A stretch of DNA of 63,974 nucleotides from Nephromyces sp. MM_2019 (lineage: Eukaryota; Apicomplexa; Aconoidasida; Nephromycida): contig JADHZB010000590.1 of NCBI GenBank assembly GCA_015657535.1, positions 1-63,974 of the forward strand, in the 5' to 3' direction. The notes under the pieces were generated by a model, which was not told the origin of the DNA, did no database searches, and saw only the letters and a list, made by a program, of their open reading frames with translations. This document shows, piece after piece, positions 49,276 to 60,472 of the stretch (positions are counted from its first letter, which is position 1; each line of letters opens with the position of its first letter). The position numbers and the translations under genes were made by a program.

Positions 49276-49752
49276 GAAATTAGCGAAATTTTCAAAAAAT
49301 TTTTAATATTTTATTTGAACTTTTTAACCCAAAACTCCAAAACTCACATTCCCTCATAAACTCTTGAAATCTCACATTCCGCGAACTTTCCCGATTTCCG
49401 TAGAATCCTGCAAACGAACTAAGCTAGTTGTTAGGATAACCTAAGAGTTACTAAAACTCCGTGCATAACTAACGAAACTGCACACCCCATCATCTTGACC
49501 ACGTAAACCCGAAACCAAAAACAGTAGGAACTAGCATAGAACTGTACCTCTACGAGAATTACCCACTTTTACTCCCTAAAATACCCTATACGTAATCCCT
49601 ATACTATGACTACCAATAACGTGGGTGCCCACTAGGTAGGTAGACCCACGAATCATTTTTTGTTTTATCTAAACTACTCAACCCCCAATGTGCTAAACAC
49701 TCATAAACAGACCGGTTCGCCGAGCCAGTTTGAGGGGGGCACCCAGCCATCC

Positions 49753-50055
49753 CTAATCATTGTAGAGCAAGGTAGAGCATGAACATTTCTTCATGCTCTC
49801 TTTAACCCATACATAAATTGAGCATGATGGATGATTGTTTCTTATATTACCATGGACTGTGATAAGATTACCGATTCTAGATGGTAAGTTCCCCACAAAT
49901 TCACGTGCATAACCCCCAAGAATCTTCAAGAAGAATCCATTCTTGAAGATGATTATACCGAAGATAAGCAGAATAACTTTTCTACTGAATATATACTTAA
50001 TTTTGTTTTTACGTTTTAAATTTTCTTTCCCCCTTTTAATAACCCCTCGTAACAA
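49753..50055 (-). CDS. Small membrane-like ORF in possible third unit, 100 aa
   Basis: A basic N-terminus (MLRGVIKRGKENLKRKNKIK) precedes one hydrophobic stretch (VILLIFGIIIFKNGFFLKIL). Its start lies about 780 bp from the unit-2 ATG, which in turn lies about 740 bp from the unit-1 ATG. Nucleotide similarity to units 1 and 2 is weak by eye. No family recognised. Confidence 0.3.
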   Translation of the reverse strand: MLRGVIKRGKENLKRKNKIKYIFSRKVILLIFGIIIFKNGFFLKILGGYAREFVGNLPSRIGNLITVHGNIRNNHPSCSIYVWVKESMKKCSCSTLLYND

Positions 50056-52947
50056 CTTAACTTTCTTTTAAACTTCTTAACGAAATTAATATTTTTCGCT
50101 ATAAATCGATACCCTCAGAGTGGGATAATCATTCACTTGCTCGCACAAGTTTCATACATACCCCTCACCCCCATAATCTTAATCTCTGTTTCTCTTTAGG
50201 TCGAATCACGATTCATTTTTAGTATTATCTAGATTTATTTGTAGCAAAAGATTGTAACTGCTGTAAGACTGACCAAGTTGCAGACCAAGCTATTCCGAGT
50301 TCTCACATTTTTCCACTGCTAATATATACTAAAAGTCTATCATTTATCTTATTAAAACAAATCAATATGTGATGACTTTAAGTTTAGCAATGCTCAAAAA
50401 CTTCCTTTGAATCGATAGATTCAAACAACGATCTCATTCATGAGTTAACATCTCGCTTGTTCAATATTTGTACAAACAAATTAAAAGTCAAAATTGCTTT
50501 CATAAGGAAAGGCAAGATTACTTGCTCTTTGCTAACTTGACTCGGCGCTAGTCTAAGTAGAATTCGTACATAGTATACAAACAAAAACGCTACATCTGTA
50601 TCTGTCGCCAACTTCACAAAGTAGAGCTATTTAATACTTTAAAGATTATAACTACTGGCCATTTCAACCATGAATGTCTATTGACACACCTAATAAAAGT
50701 GATATATAAATCATGTGGAGATGAGAAATATATTAGGGCTGATGACCTGTTTGAAAGTTTCTTTTACACCATAAGTTTAAGATAAAGCTCCATATTGTGA
50801 AATTCCTACAAGTCACACATCTTTTTAAATTGGGTCCTCTCCAATAGTTTCCTCTTACAGATAATTATTTCCGAATAAACAATCATAATTCTATTTAAAA
50901 TATAGAAGAATTTAATTAATTATATAGTGACATAAAAATGACAGATTAAGCACTTAAGAACCTCTTCCATCAATTCAACCAGCTATAAAAAATTCAAGCC
51001 CCCATTTTCAATATTAAAAATTATGTGAAGGAGCCAACCTATATAAATACGAAATTAAAGGACACTTACCAGACAAAATTGCAGCCTAGCATATGTGAAT
51101 GGCAAAAATTTTGATATTTCTACAAGCTTGTGATGTTAATATTGAATCAGATATTTTCGCAATCAACATTAAATTGCTGTAACTATCAAATAGCCCATTG
51201 CAACAAATTAATCCTTGCATAGAAATAAATTGACGTTTTCAAGAGTCTAACTATCAAAAAATTCATTTACCCCATGTTTTAGGTTAGCATGGATTTAGAA
51301 GGCTAGTTAAGGCTACCACTCACAACCTTTAAAACTTGAAAAAGCAAAAGAAAGTCGAAAAATCCCAACTATTGTACTTTAGCAACATTAAGTATTATCA
51401 AATAATTGAAAGTTATAAAACCTAACAAGGAATAAGTTTGGTCTGCAGTTATTGCACTAAGTTTTAATTAAAGCAAAAACCTAGTTTTAGAAATACTCAG
51501 AAAAATACTTTGTAGCTTAAAAAGTATTCAACTTATGATTGTAAATTCAATTTTTTTCTAAACCTTTAAACACTGATAGTATTTTCCATTTATATTCTGC
51601 ACTCCGCAAACTTTGGTAATAGAAAAGTTTAAACATAATCGACAATGATTTCCATTTGTTTCACGGTTAGCACACCGGGAGCTAGCTAAAACCATATGGT
51701 TCTGAGCAATTTTTTAAAACTGTCAAGGAATCTTAAACTAATGTAACTCATTTGGGAACTAGAAATAATTACTCCAAAAAGCCCTATATATTCCAGAACT
51801 TCAAGTATATAAATATTTCTTCAAAAGTAAGACAATTAAAATTGTTTTTTAGGCTCTTGCTGGAATGAGCTAGTGAAGGACAAATGCCGTTCGAATATAT
51901 AAAAATGATAATTAATCTCTTATCTAATCTTGGAAAACATGAAAAGACATAACTTCAACTTGGGTTGTTTAATAAAAAATTACTTATATATGAGTAAAAA
52001 TTTATGATTTATCATATATTAGAAATAAAAATCGTCTTACGCTGTAGAACAATCAACAAAAGGCTTTGTGCTTAAAATTAATTATAAACCTCGGTAGATT
52101 TTAAATTACTTATTGAAGAAGCTTACAATTATTATAAAAAACTCAATTTTGATGGTGTAATTCAAATTGCTTTTTATCTAGTGACTGAAGCTTTCTCCAA
52201 CTATTGTATTTATCGTTGTTTTACCAATTTGTCACAGGTATAAATTTATGTGTTGCGATAACTATTGATTATTTAGAAAAAAAAATTACATTCACTAGAA
52301 AATCCAGTAATAAATACATCTTCAAGAAATTTATTAACAATACTAACATTTTTAGGTCCTAAAGAAAGGGTATATTAAATCAAAGTTTAAAAAACAGCTT
52401 GTACTGAAATAAAAAAGTATATGAATATTTTGTGAAAATAAAATTTAATTGTTGATTGAGCAAAAATATTTAATTCACAGTATCAAATTTAAGCATAGTT
52501 AAAATAGGGCTAAACGGCATACAAGCAAATTTTGAAAGTTATAAAGGTTAGTAAAAAACCTCAAAGCCTGTTAAAGTGTCATAAAAATTTGAGATCACCT
52601 TCTACTCTATATATTTTAAGAGAAATGTGAAATGTTTAGAGGATGATGCCTAAAATTTAGATATTTAACCCAGTTGGAAGTTATCATTAGGTGATAGATA
52701 ACATTACAAGACACAAAAACACAGCTCTGAAAAGTATTTCAAAGCAATTATATCAATTAGTAACACTGGTTGATTATTGAAATAATTTTAGCTCACAAAC
52801 AGTCGTTAAGTCACAACCTAGCTAAGCAATCATTATATTTTTTTGCTTACAAGAGATGGCTAATTAGTTTTTATTCTTAGCTGTTTACTCACAAATCTGG
52901 ATAGTATACTTTTATAAATCTTCAAATTTTCTACAAAAATCAGAACA
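50056..52947. other. Gene-poor AT-rich tract
   Basis: About 2.9 kb without a supported gene, RNA or repeat. The left end (to about 50200) still has the higher C content of the tandem array. Confidence 0.45.
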
Positions 52948-54633
52948 ATGGCCTCGCTCTGGCCTAAAGTAATGAAGAACTTTTTAACATTGAGGAAGAC
53001 TGTGATACCTACACATACTCAGGCCTCGCCTTATGGTAACTGGCTTACCTCTCATCTTAGACCATTTTCCGGAACACAAAATACAAAAATTCAACTTAGG
53101 AATCCATATTTTAGGAAAGCAGGGTTTTATTGGTAAGTTTAAAATTGTATCTCCTTTTCATTCTGAGAACATATTTAGAACCCTTTTAGTAAATGACTGC
53201 ATTTTTGTTGCCATTTTTATAATGATCGAATTCATAGGTGGCGAAGGATACAGATATCCTCGATCAATGCAAGAAGGCATAAATACCGAAACATCCTACC
53301 TTCTGATGCAACAAGAGATTCCGAGCCCTTGGTACCATTACTTACGACATTATGTACACCATATGTGTTCATTTAGCCGTTAAGATATTTTAACACTACT
53401 ACTATCGCTTACTACATTACTGTAGTTTTAATGAACATTTCTTTAAAACAACCTCAATCTTTATTCATATCATCAAAATTTTATTGCTTATCCATTTATC
53501 CATAAATTTATTTACAGTTTCGTACTGTAAACAACCTTGATAACGCTGAATGGAATTTTAAGATTAAAGATCTAAAAATGTCTGTAAAGCGACTTAAAAT
53601 GTTTACCCGACTGGTAAATAACTCATATCATCAAAGCCTTTTAGTTAACTCGATTACATTACATAATATTCATGATAATGATTCAAACTAATTGAATGTT
53701 ATTTATTATTCTTTGCTTCTCTTTCAGATAAAAGGTCTCCATATTCAGGATGCATTGGACTGGCTTGCCTCCATCCCAACTATACGTATTAACCCTATGT
53801 TTAATGTGGTATTACTATTTAAGTGATATAACACACACCTAATATTTGTGTAATTGTAATTTGAATTAACTTTTCCAGATATCATATGCAAGTAAACAGC
53901 TAACTAATAGAAATGCGGATTTTGAGAGATTGTTTATAAGTTAGATGACAAATTTAACTATAGATTCGTGGATTACATAAATTTTTTATTATTTTGTACA
54001 GAAACCAGCATGATCAACTATAATACTCCAATGAAATTTATGAGGGCTCAGAAAAATAGTTAGTCTTTATTTTGGTTTTTCATGAGCCCTTAACATAAAT
54101 ATATGTATTTTTTATAGAAAAATATGTACTCATGAAAAGCTGGAGAAATTCCATCATAATTACTATTAAACACCTCTCAATGGATGAACTTTTCCATAGA
54201 TACTACATTCGCACAAAGGTTTACTCAATCCTTAAAAGCTTATACATAAAGATATAAATTTTTTTTTTTACACTGACTTAATTTGAACTTTAAAGGCCCC
54301 CAAGAGCTTAAATATGGATATGCGCTTGGCACTACATGACAACCGTGTCCCTTCTGATACTATTTTTCAATGGTACCCTTATCTAAACGGTCATTCAAGA
54401 TATTGGCATAAAAAGGTACTCATTTTTTATATATACTGATTATACAAACATTTTTGGTGCTATTTATTTTATCAATGTAACCTATAACTTCTATTACACA
54501 GAACCTTAGTTGGCTAAATAAGCACAATCTTTTCGATTATAAAAATGTGAGAGAAAAGTGGATTCTTCAGTACAAAAACAACCTTACTAGGAAAAAGAAC
54601 GAAAATGATAAGGCAAGAACTTTAGAGAATTAG
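52948..54633 (+). CDS. MRPL22: Mitochondrial large-subunit ribosomal protein uL22 (MRPL22), 294 aa
   Basis: The N-terminus (MASLWPKVMKNFLTLRKTVIP) is a plausible mitochondrial presequence. The uL22 core is visible across exons: WNFKIKDLKMSVKRLKMF then TRLIKGLHIQDALDWLASIP, an alpha-helical ISYASKQLTNRNADF, and a basic hairpin (FMRAQKNKYVLMKSWRNSII). A long C-terminal extension follows (NMDMRLALHDNRVPSD, WLNKHNLFDY). Exons: 52948-53035, 53100-53132, 53238-53353, 53518-53613, 53728-53808, 53879-53939, 54002-54058, 54118-54218, 54296-54415, 54502-54633, total 885 nt, all phases closing. The assignment rests on the helix motif and hairpin; the extension lies outside the family's usual length. Confidence 0.8.
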
Positions 54634-55298
54634 CCAGCTTCTCAAAGATTATAGAACTTAATAACAACTTTTAATTCCCTACCAGTCCTTTGATTATATC
54701 ATTTAATGAATAAATTCGACAAAGCTATAATATAGCACTCTATTTCAGATAAGATATTTTGTAATCAAATTTTCTCAAAACCACCTATACTATTTCTAGA
54801 CTAAATCAACTTCTACCTCAATACAAAACTTAATTCATTTTCATTCACAATTATAAGCCAATCATAGCTGTAATAGTTTAAGACCCTATATCCTTTATAA
54901 CACATACATGCTAATCTAAATAATTACCATCCAAAACAAAATTTAAAGCACATAGCTAGTACATTCAACTGTTTCTAGTAATGATTCAGGGCTTAGATAT
55001 TAATTTATACTCTAAGAAAAGCTAGGCCCCATCAAATACAAACCTACTTTTAGCAAAGTAGGATTTTTAAATCATCCAAAAATTATATTACTCTCTGGAT
55101 TCTTAAAACTTGTTAAAGCTAATTAAAGTATAAAAAATTACACTCAATCCTGTATAGAGGCTAATTACAATAGTTTTATGATTAAACTACCCTTCACTAC
55201 ATATCAATAAGTTGATTTAAGTTAATCTTAAATTTGACTTATATGAATATCAATAGAAAAATTATTTAAAAAATGATTCCTTTCAACTTGATTCAAAA
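54634..55298. other. Intergenic gap
   Basis: About 660 bp upstream of the PAS gene, C-richer than G on the + strand; nothing recognised. Confidence 0.5.
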
Positions 55299-57593
55299 AT
55301 GGCAAATTTAGAGCGATTTAGCACGCTAAGAAAATCTATTAGTAAATATTTTAGCTCAAGCGAAAAGCCTATAACTCATCGTGAAAGCCAATTAAGAAGA
55401 ATAAGTGATTTATTTAGCGAATACAATTCTTTTAAATACTTTTTTTCTGAGGGGCATATTAGAAAACCCGATGATAAAATATGGATTAAAAGATGGAAAA
55501 ATAACATAAAAGAATTCTTATTTATTTTACTCTTTACAAATTTCTTTATTTTCTCTCCATGTATAAATTTCTCTAGTTTATCTCGTCTTTTAATTCCTTC
55601 ACTTATATATTATTTTGCTTTGAGTGCTTTTATTAATTTTGTGGTAAAATTTATTAAGATCGATATACGTTTGTACTTACTAATTATTGAGGCTTTTGTG
55701 TTATTCTTTAGGTTTAATAGATTTTGGTATTGTTCTAATCCTACTTCTTATATTTGTTCTATGGAATTTTATGCTTGGAATATTACACAATCTTTTCTTA
55801 TTAAACAGTGTAAAACTTATTTTGAAAACAAGAAGCTAACCTTGTACTATCTCATTATAGCATCATCTACTTTCACACTTATCTACTTTAGTATCAATTT
55901 AACAAATTTGTACAAGATCATTTTGAAATCCTCAATACTAGTTATTTTCGATTTGTTACTTAACAGTAGTAGCATTTTATCAATTGAGAGTGCTTATGAT
56001 GAAGTCGATTATTTATCATTATCCTTATTCCTCAGGAATCAATTACAGCTATTAGGTAATATTAGTGAAGGTTATGTCTTTTTAATCGCATCGGATTTTC
56101 GCTGTATATGGCTAAGTCCAAATTGTAAAGAATTACTTGGTGAATCGCAAGTACAGTCACCAAATTTAGAAGTTATCCCTACCTTTAATGAGTCATTATT
56201 AAAAAAAGGAAATTTGTTAGAATATATTCATCACGACGACCTTGAAATTTTCTTACAAGCCTTCAAAAATACTAATCTAGACCATAAAAAATACTCAAGC
56301 TCTGAATCCAACAGTGAGATAAAGCCAAAATTTTTAGCTATCAGGGTTAAAAAGTGTAACAAAGAAGTAGAAAATGGAGATTCAAAACGATTTAAATTTG
56401 AAGTGTCTGAAGAAATTCTATTTTGTGATGCTGCTATATCTGTTTACAAACATAACCCTAAAATTTATTTATGCTCTATGAAAGATAGAACCAAACAATT
56501 AAGATCTAATTTGGCAATGTGCACACTCTTGGATGAGTTATCAGAAACATTCAAAACAGCAGTCTGGGGGCTTAATTTCCCATATGCTAAGCTGGATCAC
56601 GGTGAAAATGAAATTTTGAGTAAATTAGGTTTAGGTGACTTTGGTGTACTGAATGCAGAAAAATTGACAGATGGCTGGATTGCATCAAAAGCTCTTGAGT
56701 ATCTAACTACTAGAACTTTAAGCTTTTCAAAAACGAGACTTGATTCAAATAATGCTTCAAGTTTTGATAATGATGATCAATTTTCTTCTAGTTCAAGTCG
56801 AACCTTAGAAGAAAAAGACTTAGGCTTTTCAGATAACATTGTTCATGATCGTAATTATAATTGGGTGCAATATATTTTTGGAGAGGATAGAAAGAAGCTT
56901 GAAAAAGCTATAGAAAGATTAGTTCAAAAAGATGATCCATTTGAATTTAATATTAGATATGAACGTCCAGATGGCACTATGAGATGGATTAAAACTGCTG
57001 GATTTTCAGTACAATCACCGATAAAATTTTATTGGGGTATGTTTCAAGATATTACATCAGATAAGAAACAAAATTATATACTTGATTCAAGAGTTAGTCG
57101 AGCTGAGCGCCTCTTACATGCTAGCTATGATGGGTGGGGCATAGCTGACATTCAAGATGGTATAATTATTGAAGGCTCTGAGGGTCTTGATGAGATTCTT
57201 GGGAAGAATACTAAGTTTTTACCAATGAATAGTTTCTTGCCAGATATGGTTATAAATTGCTTAATTAAAGGTGGAAAGTGTAGGGCAGTACCTATCAAAT
57301 ATGGGGGTGGTATAGAAGAAGGGGAGAGGAGAAAAAGTTGTGAAGGCCAACTTACGGCTTGCTTGGATATTGAAGACTCTACCAATGTAATATTCGGGGT
57401 CTCTAAAACTGGAAGAATTTTCACTGGGTATTTGAATAACAATACGCCACACCCTAAATCTCATTCCAATGATTCTTTACCTGCAAACTTTAATACCAAT
57501 ACTTTTAAAGAGATCCATGATAAGGTCTCTAATACTAACATAATTAAAGTAAAATCACGATCAGAAAATGTTATCGAAGAATCAAATCTCTAA
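55299..57593 (+). CDS. Multi-TM protein with two PAS domains, 764 aa, intronless
   Basis: A cytoplasmic N-terminus precedes about five or six hydrophobic helices (roughly residues 70-90, 95-118, 122-140, 178-198, 203-222). PAS-1 spans about 250-330 (GYVFLIASDFRCIWLSPNC, then IHHDDLEIFLQAF). PAS-2 with its PAC motif spans about 515-605 (FGEDRKKLEKAIERLV, RYERPDGTMRWIKTAGF, FYWGMFQDIT). A third diverged PAS-like segment may follow. No kinase, cyclase or phosphodiesterase domain follows, so the output domain is missing or unrecognised. The start ATG has the local AAAATGG context. A 2.3-kb gene without introns is exceptional for this window. It may be a membrane sensor that passes signals to a separate partner. 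Confidence 0.75.
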   Translation: MANLERFSTLRKSISKYFSSSEKPITHRESQLRRISDLFSEYNSFKYFFSEGHIRKPDDKIWIKRWKNNIKEFLFILLFTNFFIFSPCINFSSLSRLLIPSLIYYFALSAFINFVVKFIKIDIRLYLLIIEAFVLFFRFNRFWYCSNPTSYICSMEFYAWNITQSFLIKQCKTYFENKKLTLYYLIIASSTFTLIYFSINLTNLYKIILKSSILVIFDLLLNSSSILSIESAYDEVDYLSLSLFLRNQLQLLGNISEGYVFLIASDFRCIWLSPNCKELLGESQVQSPNLEVIPTFNESLLKKGNLLEYIHHDDLEIFLQAFKNTNLDHKKYSSSESNSEIKPKFLAIRVKKCNKEVENGDSKRFKFEVSEEILFCDAAISVYKHNPKIYLCSMKDRTKQLRSNLAMCTLLDELSETFKTAVWGLNFPYAKLDHGENEILSKLGLGDFGVLNAEKLTDGWIASKALEYLTTRTLSFSKTRLDSNNASSFDNDDQFSSSSSRTLEEKDLGFSDNIVHDRNYNWVQYIFGEDRKKLEKAIERLVQKDDPFEFNIRYERPDGTMRWIKTAGFSVQSPIKFYWGMFQDITSDKKQNYILDSRVSRAERLLHASYDGWGIADIQDGIIIEGSEGLDEILGKNTKFLPMNSFLPDMVINCLIKGGKCRAVPIKYGGGIEEGERRKSCEGQLTACLDIEDSTNVIFGVSKTGRIFTGYLNNNTPHPKSHSNDSLPANFNTNTFKEIHDKVSNTNIIKVKSRSENVIEESNL

Positions 57594-58009
57594 ATAAAAC
57601 TTTATAGTCTGTTTTGTTCGCTTATCTTAAAAGCTTTTTCAATCATATGATGAGAAATTCGATAGATAATCTTCTCAAAAATTAACAAAAATTAAATAAT
57701 AAGTATTCTATTCGGACTCTATGAAATATATTCTTTTGAATTAAATCAAGAACAGAGTTCCTAAATTCTAAAATCAAGTTCAAAATAAATTTCCGCTTTT
57801 AAAGATAAAAGTTTACTATAATCTTTCAATTATGGTTAAGTTGTTTAGTAATATGTGAAGCTTGCGGAATTTTTTAAGCCAAAAGTAATCTAAACAAATT
57901 CTATATATTTATCCTTGATAAATTAACCTCCTGTAATTAATTAAGTTGAAGTGAGATAATATCCTAACAAACGGAGACACCGATCTAATATTTTTAAAAG
58001 AGTTACGTT
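57594..58009. other. Intergenic gap between convergent genes
   Basis: About 415 bp between convergent stops; nothing recognised. Confidence 0.5.
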
Positions 58010-58372
58010 TTAAGATCTCTTTTGTAATGCAATTCTTTTCAACAATATTCTCATATTTTGATTGAGGATTTCCAAGTTATTAGAAATGATTCTCCTCTCC
58101 ACTTTTAGCTGGAAGAGCTGTAAATGAGATTAAGTAGCATAAAAATTTAAAAATATCACTTTACAATATATTCAAAATCACCTGATTTCTTATATAATCA
58201 GAAGTTTCAATATCCTCATGATCTATTTTTCTAGTTGTTTTATTTTCTATTTTTGGAATTGATTGCTCCAAAACCTTCATTTCTTTATCACCCAATCGTA
58301 AATTGATTTGATATCCTTCTGATTTTGCTAATTGTGAATAAAACACAAATTCAAGATTTCTGGCCGTGAATC
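58010..58372 (-). CDS. 3' part of an unrecognised small coiled-coil gene
   Basis: Two exons join in phase 0: 58182-58372 (FTARNLEFVFYSQLAKSEGY..., KEMKVLEQSIPKIENK) and 58010-58117 (LFQLKVERRIISNNLEILNQ... ending LQKRS and TAA). The second exon has a heptad-like pattern of Ile/Leu and reads as a coiled coil. Upstream exons and the start codon were not found; they should lie between 58380 and about 59300. No family is recognised. Confidence 0.45.
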
Positions 58373-59429
58373 CTTATTTAGATCTTTCTAAATTTAGTGA
58401 TAATAATTGTTATTTAAGTGCAATTGTTTCCAAGTAAATCAATATGAATTAGGCAAAAAAAGATTAAAAAATTAGAATTTATTTTGCACCATATATGAAG
58501 TGACTTTTTATCAATATTAAAAACTAGCTGAAAATTCTTAAAAAAAGAAAAAGCTATATATTTTAATAAACAATTTTGAGTCAAGTTTGTAGCAGCTTAA
58601 TTAATTTCGACAGCAGAATCACAATTGATTGAATTTGTTAAGTAATTTTCATTTTAGCATAATTTAAAAAGAAGACCATTGTTTAATTTTGATAAAGGTC
58701 AAGAAATTCCTGAAAATTTCTTCGAGTGTTTAGATTTGAGAATTCAAGATATAAAAAGTTAAAATTTTAATTGATTAAAGGCGCTGTGAAAACTATTTAT
58801 GTCTTTTTCATAAAGTATTTCACAAAAGCTTTAAATTTATATATCCATAGCCAATCCAAATTAATGTTATAAAAATTACTAAGAAGCTCAAATTTGGGAG
58901 CCCTGCTTTGCAATTATTGGTGGATAGGAGGAAATATAGCAACAAAGTTTTATTCAAATAAAGTTAAATATAAAAAATTTCTAATGATATTTTACCAGTT
59001 TTGAAAAATCAGGTATCCTATCCTACACATTTATGGACCGCTCTACCACCAAGTCAATTAACTATTTTCAACACTGCTGCAAGGCTCGAAATTTAGTTCT
59101 TAGCATTGCCCAACAATTTAGTATTATTTGTGTCAAAAAAATTGAATTTAATGCTCGATGCAAAAATAGCCTAAAACAAAAATAAAGTTCATATTAGCTG
59201 AGGATATTAAAATTACTCGATTATACTAAAACCATTTTAGATAGGTTTGCAAATAACTAAATAACTCAATTTAAGGAATCAAATGATATAACATTAACTA
59301 TAATCTGAACTGATTTATTGAAGCGAAGCTTAAATATTCACCTCAGTGTCAATCAGGTTTCACAGGGTGAATCCTTTTTCACTTCTTTTATTTTCAATTT
59401 ATTTATCAAAGCCAGAAAAGGATTCAAAA
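58373..59429. other. Mostly non-coding tract, possibly with missing upstream exons
   Basis: A short + strand open stretch near 59033-59185 begins MDRSTTKSINYFQHCC but lacks support. Another near 58685-58760 reads FDKGQEIPENFFECLDLRI. Both are too short to call. Confidence 0.35.
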
Positions 59430-60472
59430 ATGCCTGCCACTGCTGGACGAGTTCGTATGCCGGCGGATAACCGTATCTCAGTTTCTGCCTCTCTTAAAAC
59501 CTCAGAAATATGGGTTAGCAAAACAATTAAAGGATCTTAATTAACTTTTAGAAATGATTCTGAAATATCATAAACTAATTTTACTACCTACTTATGCCTC
59601 TTAACTAGTTTTGCTATATATATTTTTAAATTCGATCTTTTGTTCCTTCCTCTTATTTAATTGCAGCAAAAGTCAGTAGGGTATGACCCATACGCTCCAG
59701 TCAATACAGTTGGCAACACCGAAGAAAATATTGGGAATAACGACAAAGCCAGAGGCTTATTTGAACTCGCACTATTGACTGGTGCCTCAAGCTCAGTAAC
59801 TCCTGGTGCCTGTAGGAAATGTGGGCATGGTAGGATATATAACTTTATATATTATGATTATATTATTGTATGACATTAGTGAATTTGTTTATAAGAATGA
59901 AATTTCATTTTTAAGCTCTAAAATTAGTGCCTATTTCTGAGATGGAAAGAGTATTATTCACTCAAATTCAAATTATAAAAACAATTTCTTGTTTTTCCAC
60001 TCCTTTTACCCAGTGGGCCACCTAACTCATCAATGCCGAAATCTTCTTCCTATAAGAGGCAAAGACCTAATAAACGTAAAACCATCTATAAACCATAGCA
60101 ATGAAGATGAAAAAAAAGTGAGTCACTCTTCCAATTAATTTTATATTTACTTCTAGATTTTATTAAAAAAGACTACATATAAATAAATGCATTAGCACAA
60201 ATCAACCATTAAAACGTTTTTCTTATCAGCTTCGCAAAAAGCTTGGTTTAGAGGAACATGGTACCTCTTCATCCTCTTCAAACTCCTCTCGAAGTCGATC
60301 CTCAGACTCATCATCCTCCACAAGTTCTTGTAAGCCTGAGTTTAAGTTATTCTTAAATTTTGAAACTATATACTTTTGCACTTCCTCAGACAAAAGAAAA
60401 CAACGAAAGCGAAAAAACATCAGAAAAAAGTTACTTGAACACAAGAAAAAAAAATCCAAACACCACAAGTAA
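59430..60472 (+). CDS. SREK1IP1: Zinc-knuckle, Ser/Arg- and Lys-rich protein like SREK1IP1, 177 aa
   Basis: A single CCHC zinc knuckle CRKCGHVGHLTHQC, followed by RNLLP, matches SREK1IP1 (p18SRP), a splicing-linked nuclear protein. It is followed by a Ser-rich tract with SRSR (SSSSSNSSRSRSSDSSSS) and a strongly basic tail (KRKQRKRKN, HKKKKSKHHK). Exons: 59430-59513, 59667-59829, 60014-60117, 60230-60329, 60390-60472, total 534 nt, phases closing. The start is placed at 59430 in AAAAATG context; an in-frame upstream ATG would add about 28 residues that look non-conserved. The N-terminal part before the knuckle (residues 1-80) is longer than in animals. Confidence 0.82.

Larger units (their letters stand above)
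48150..49560. repeat. Tandem array of two diverged ~740-bp units next to tRNA-Lys
   Basis: Unit 1 (about 48150-48890) and unit 2 (about 48900-49560) align along their length. Shared landmarks in order: ATATCT near the left edge, CT(T/C)ACTAGG, ACACTCT(G/A)G, GACTTAGACA, AGTAAAAC, TC(G/A)AAGA, an AAAGTT/GAAC tract, ACATTCCCTC, GAACTTTCCCGATTTCC-like sequence, and CTAAGAG(C/T). They are diverged by substitutions and small indels. The region is richer in C and G than its surroundings. A third unit may follow to about 50150, judged from ORF spacing. Confidence 0.7.

Noticed and set aside
57152..57464. Minus-strand ORFs within the PAS gene
   Set aside because: They lie wholly inside a much longer frame with recognisable PAS motifs.
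60226..60468. Minus-strand acidic ORF opposite the SREK1IP1-like gene
   Set aside because: It is the reverse of the Ser/Arg and Lys-rich exons, which splice in phase on the plus strand.
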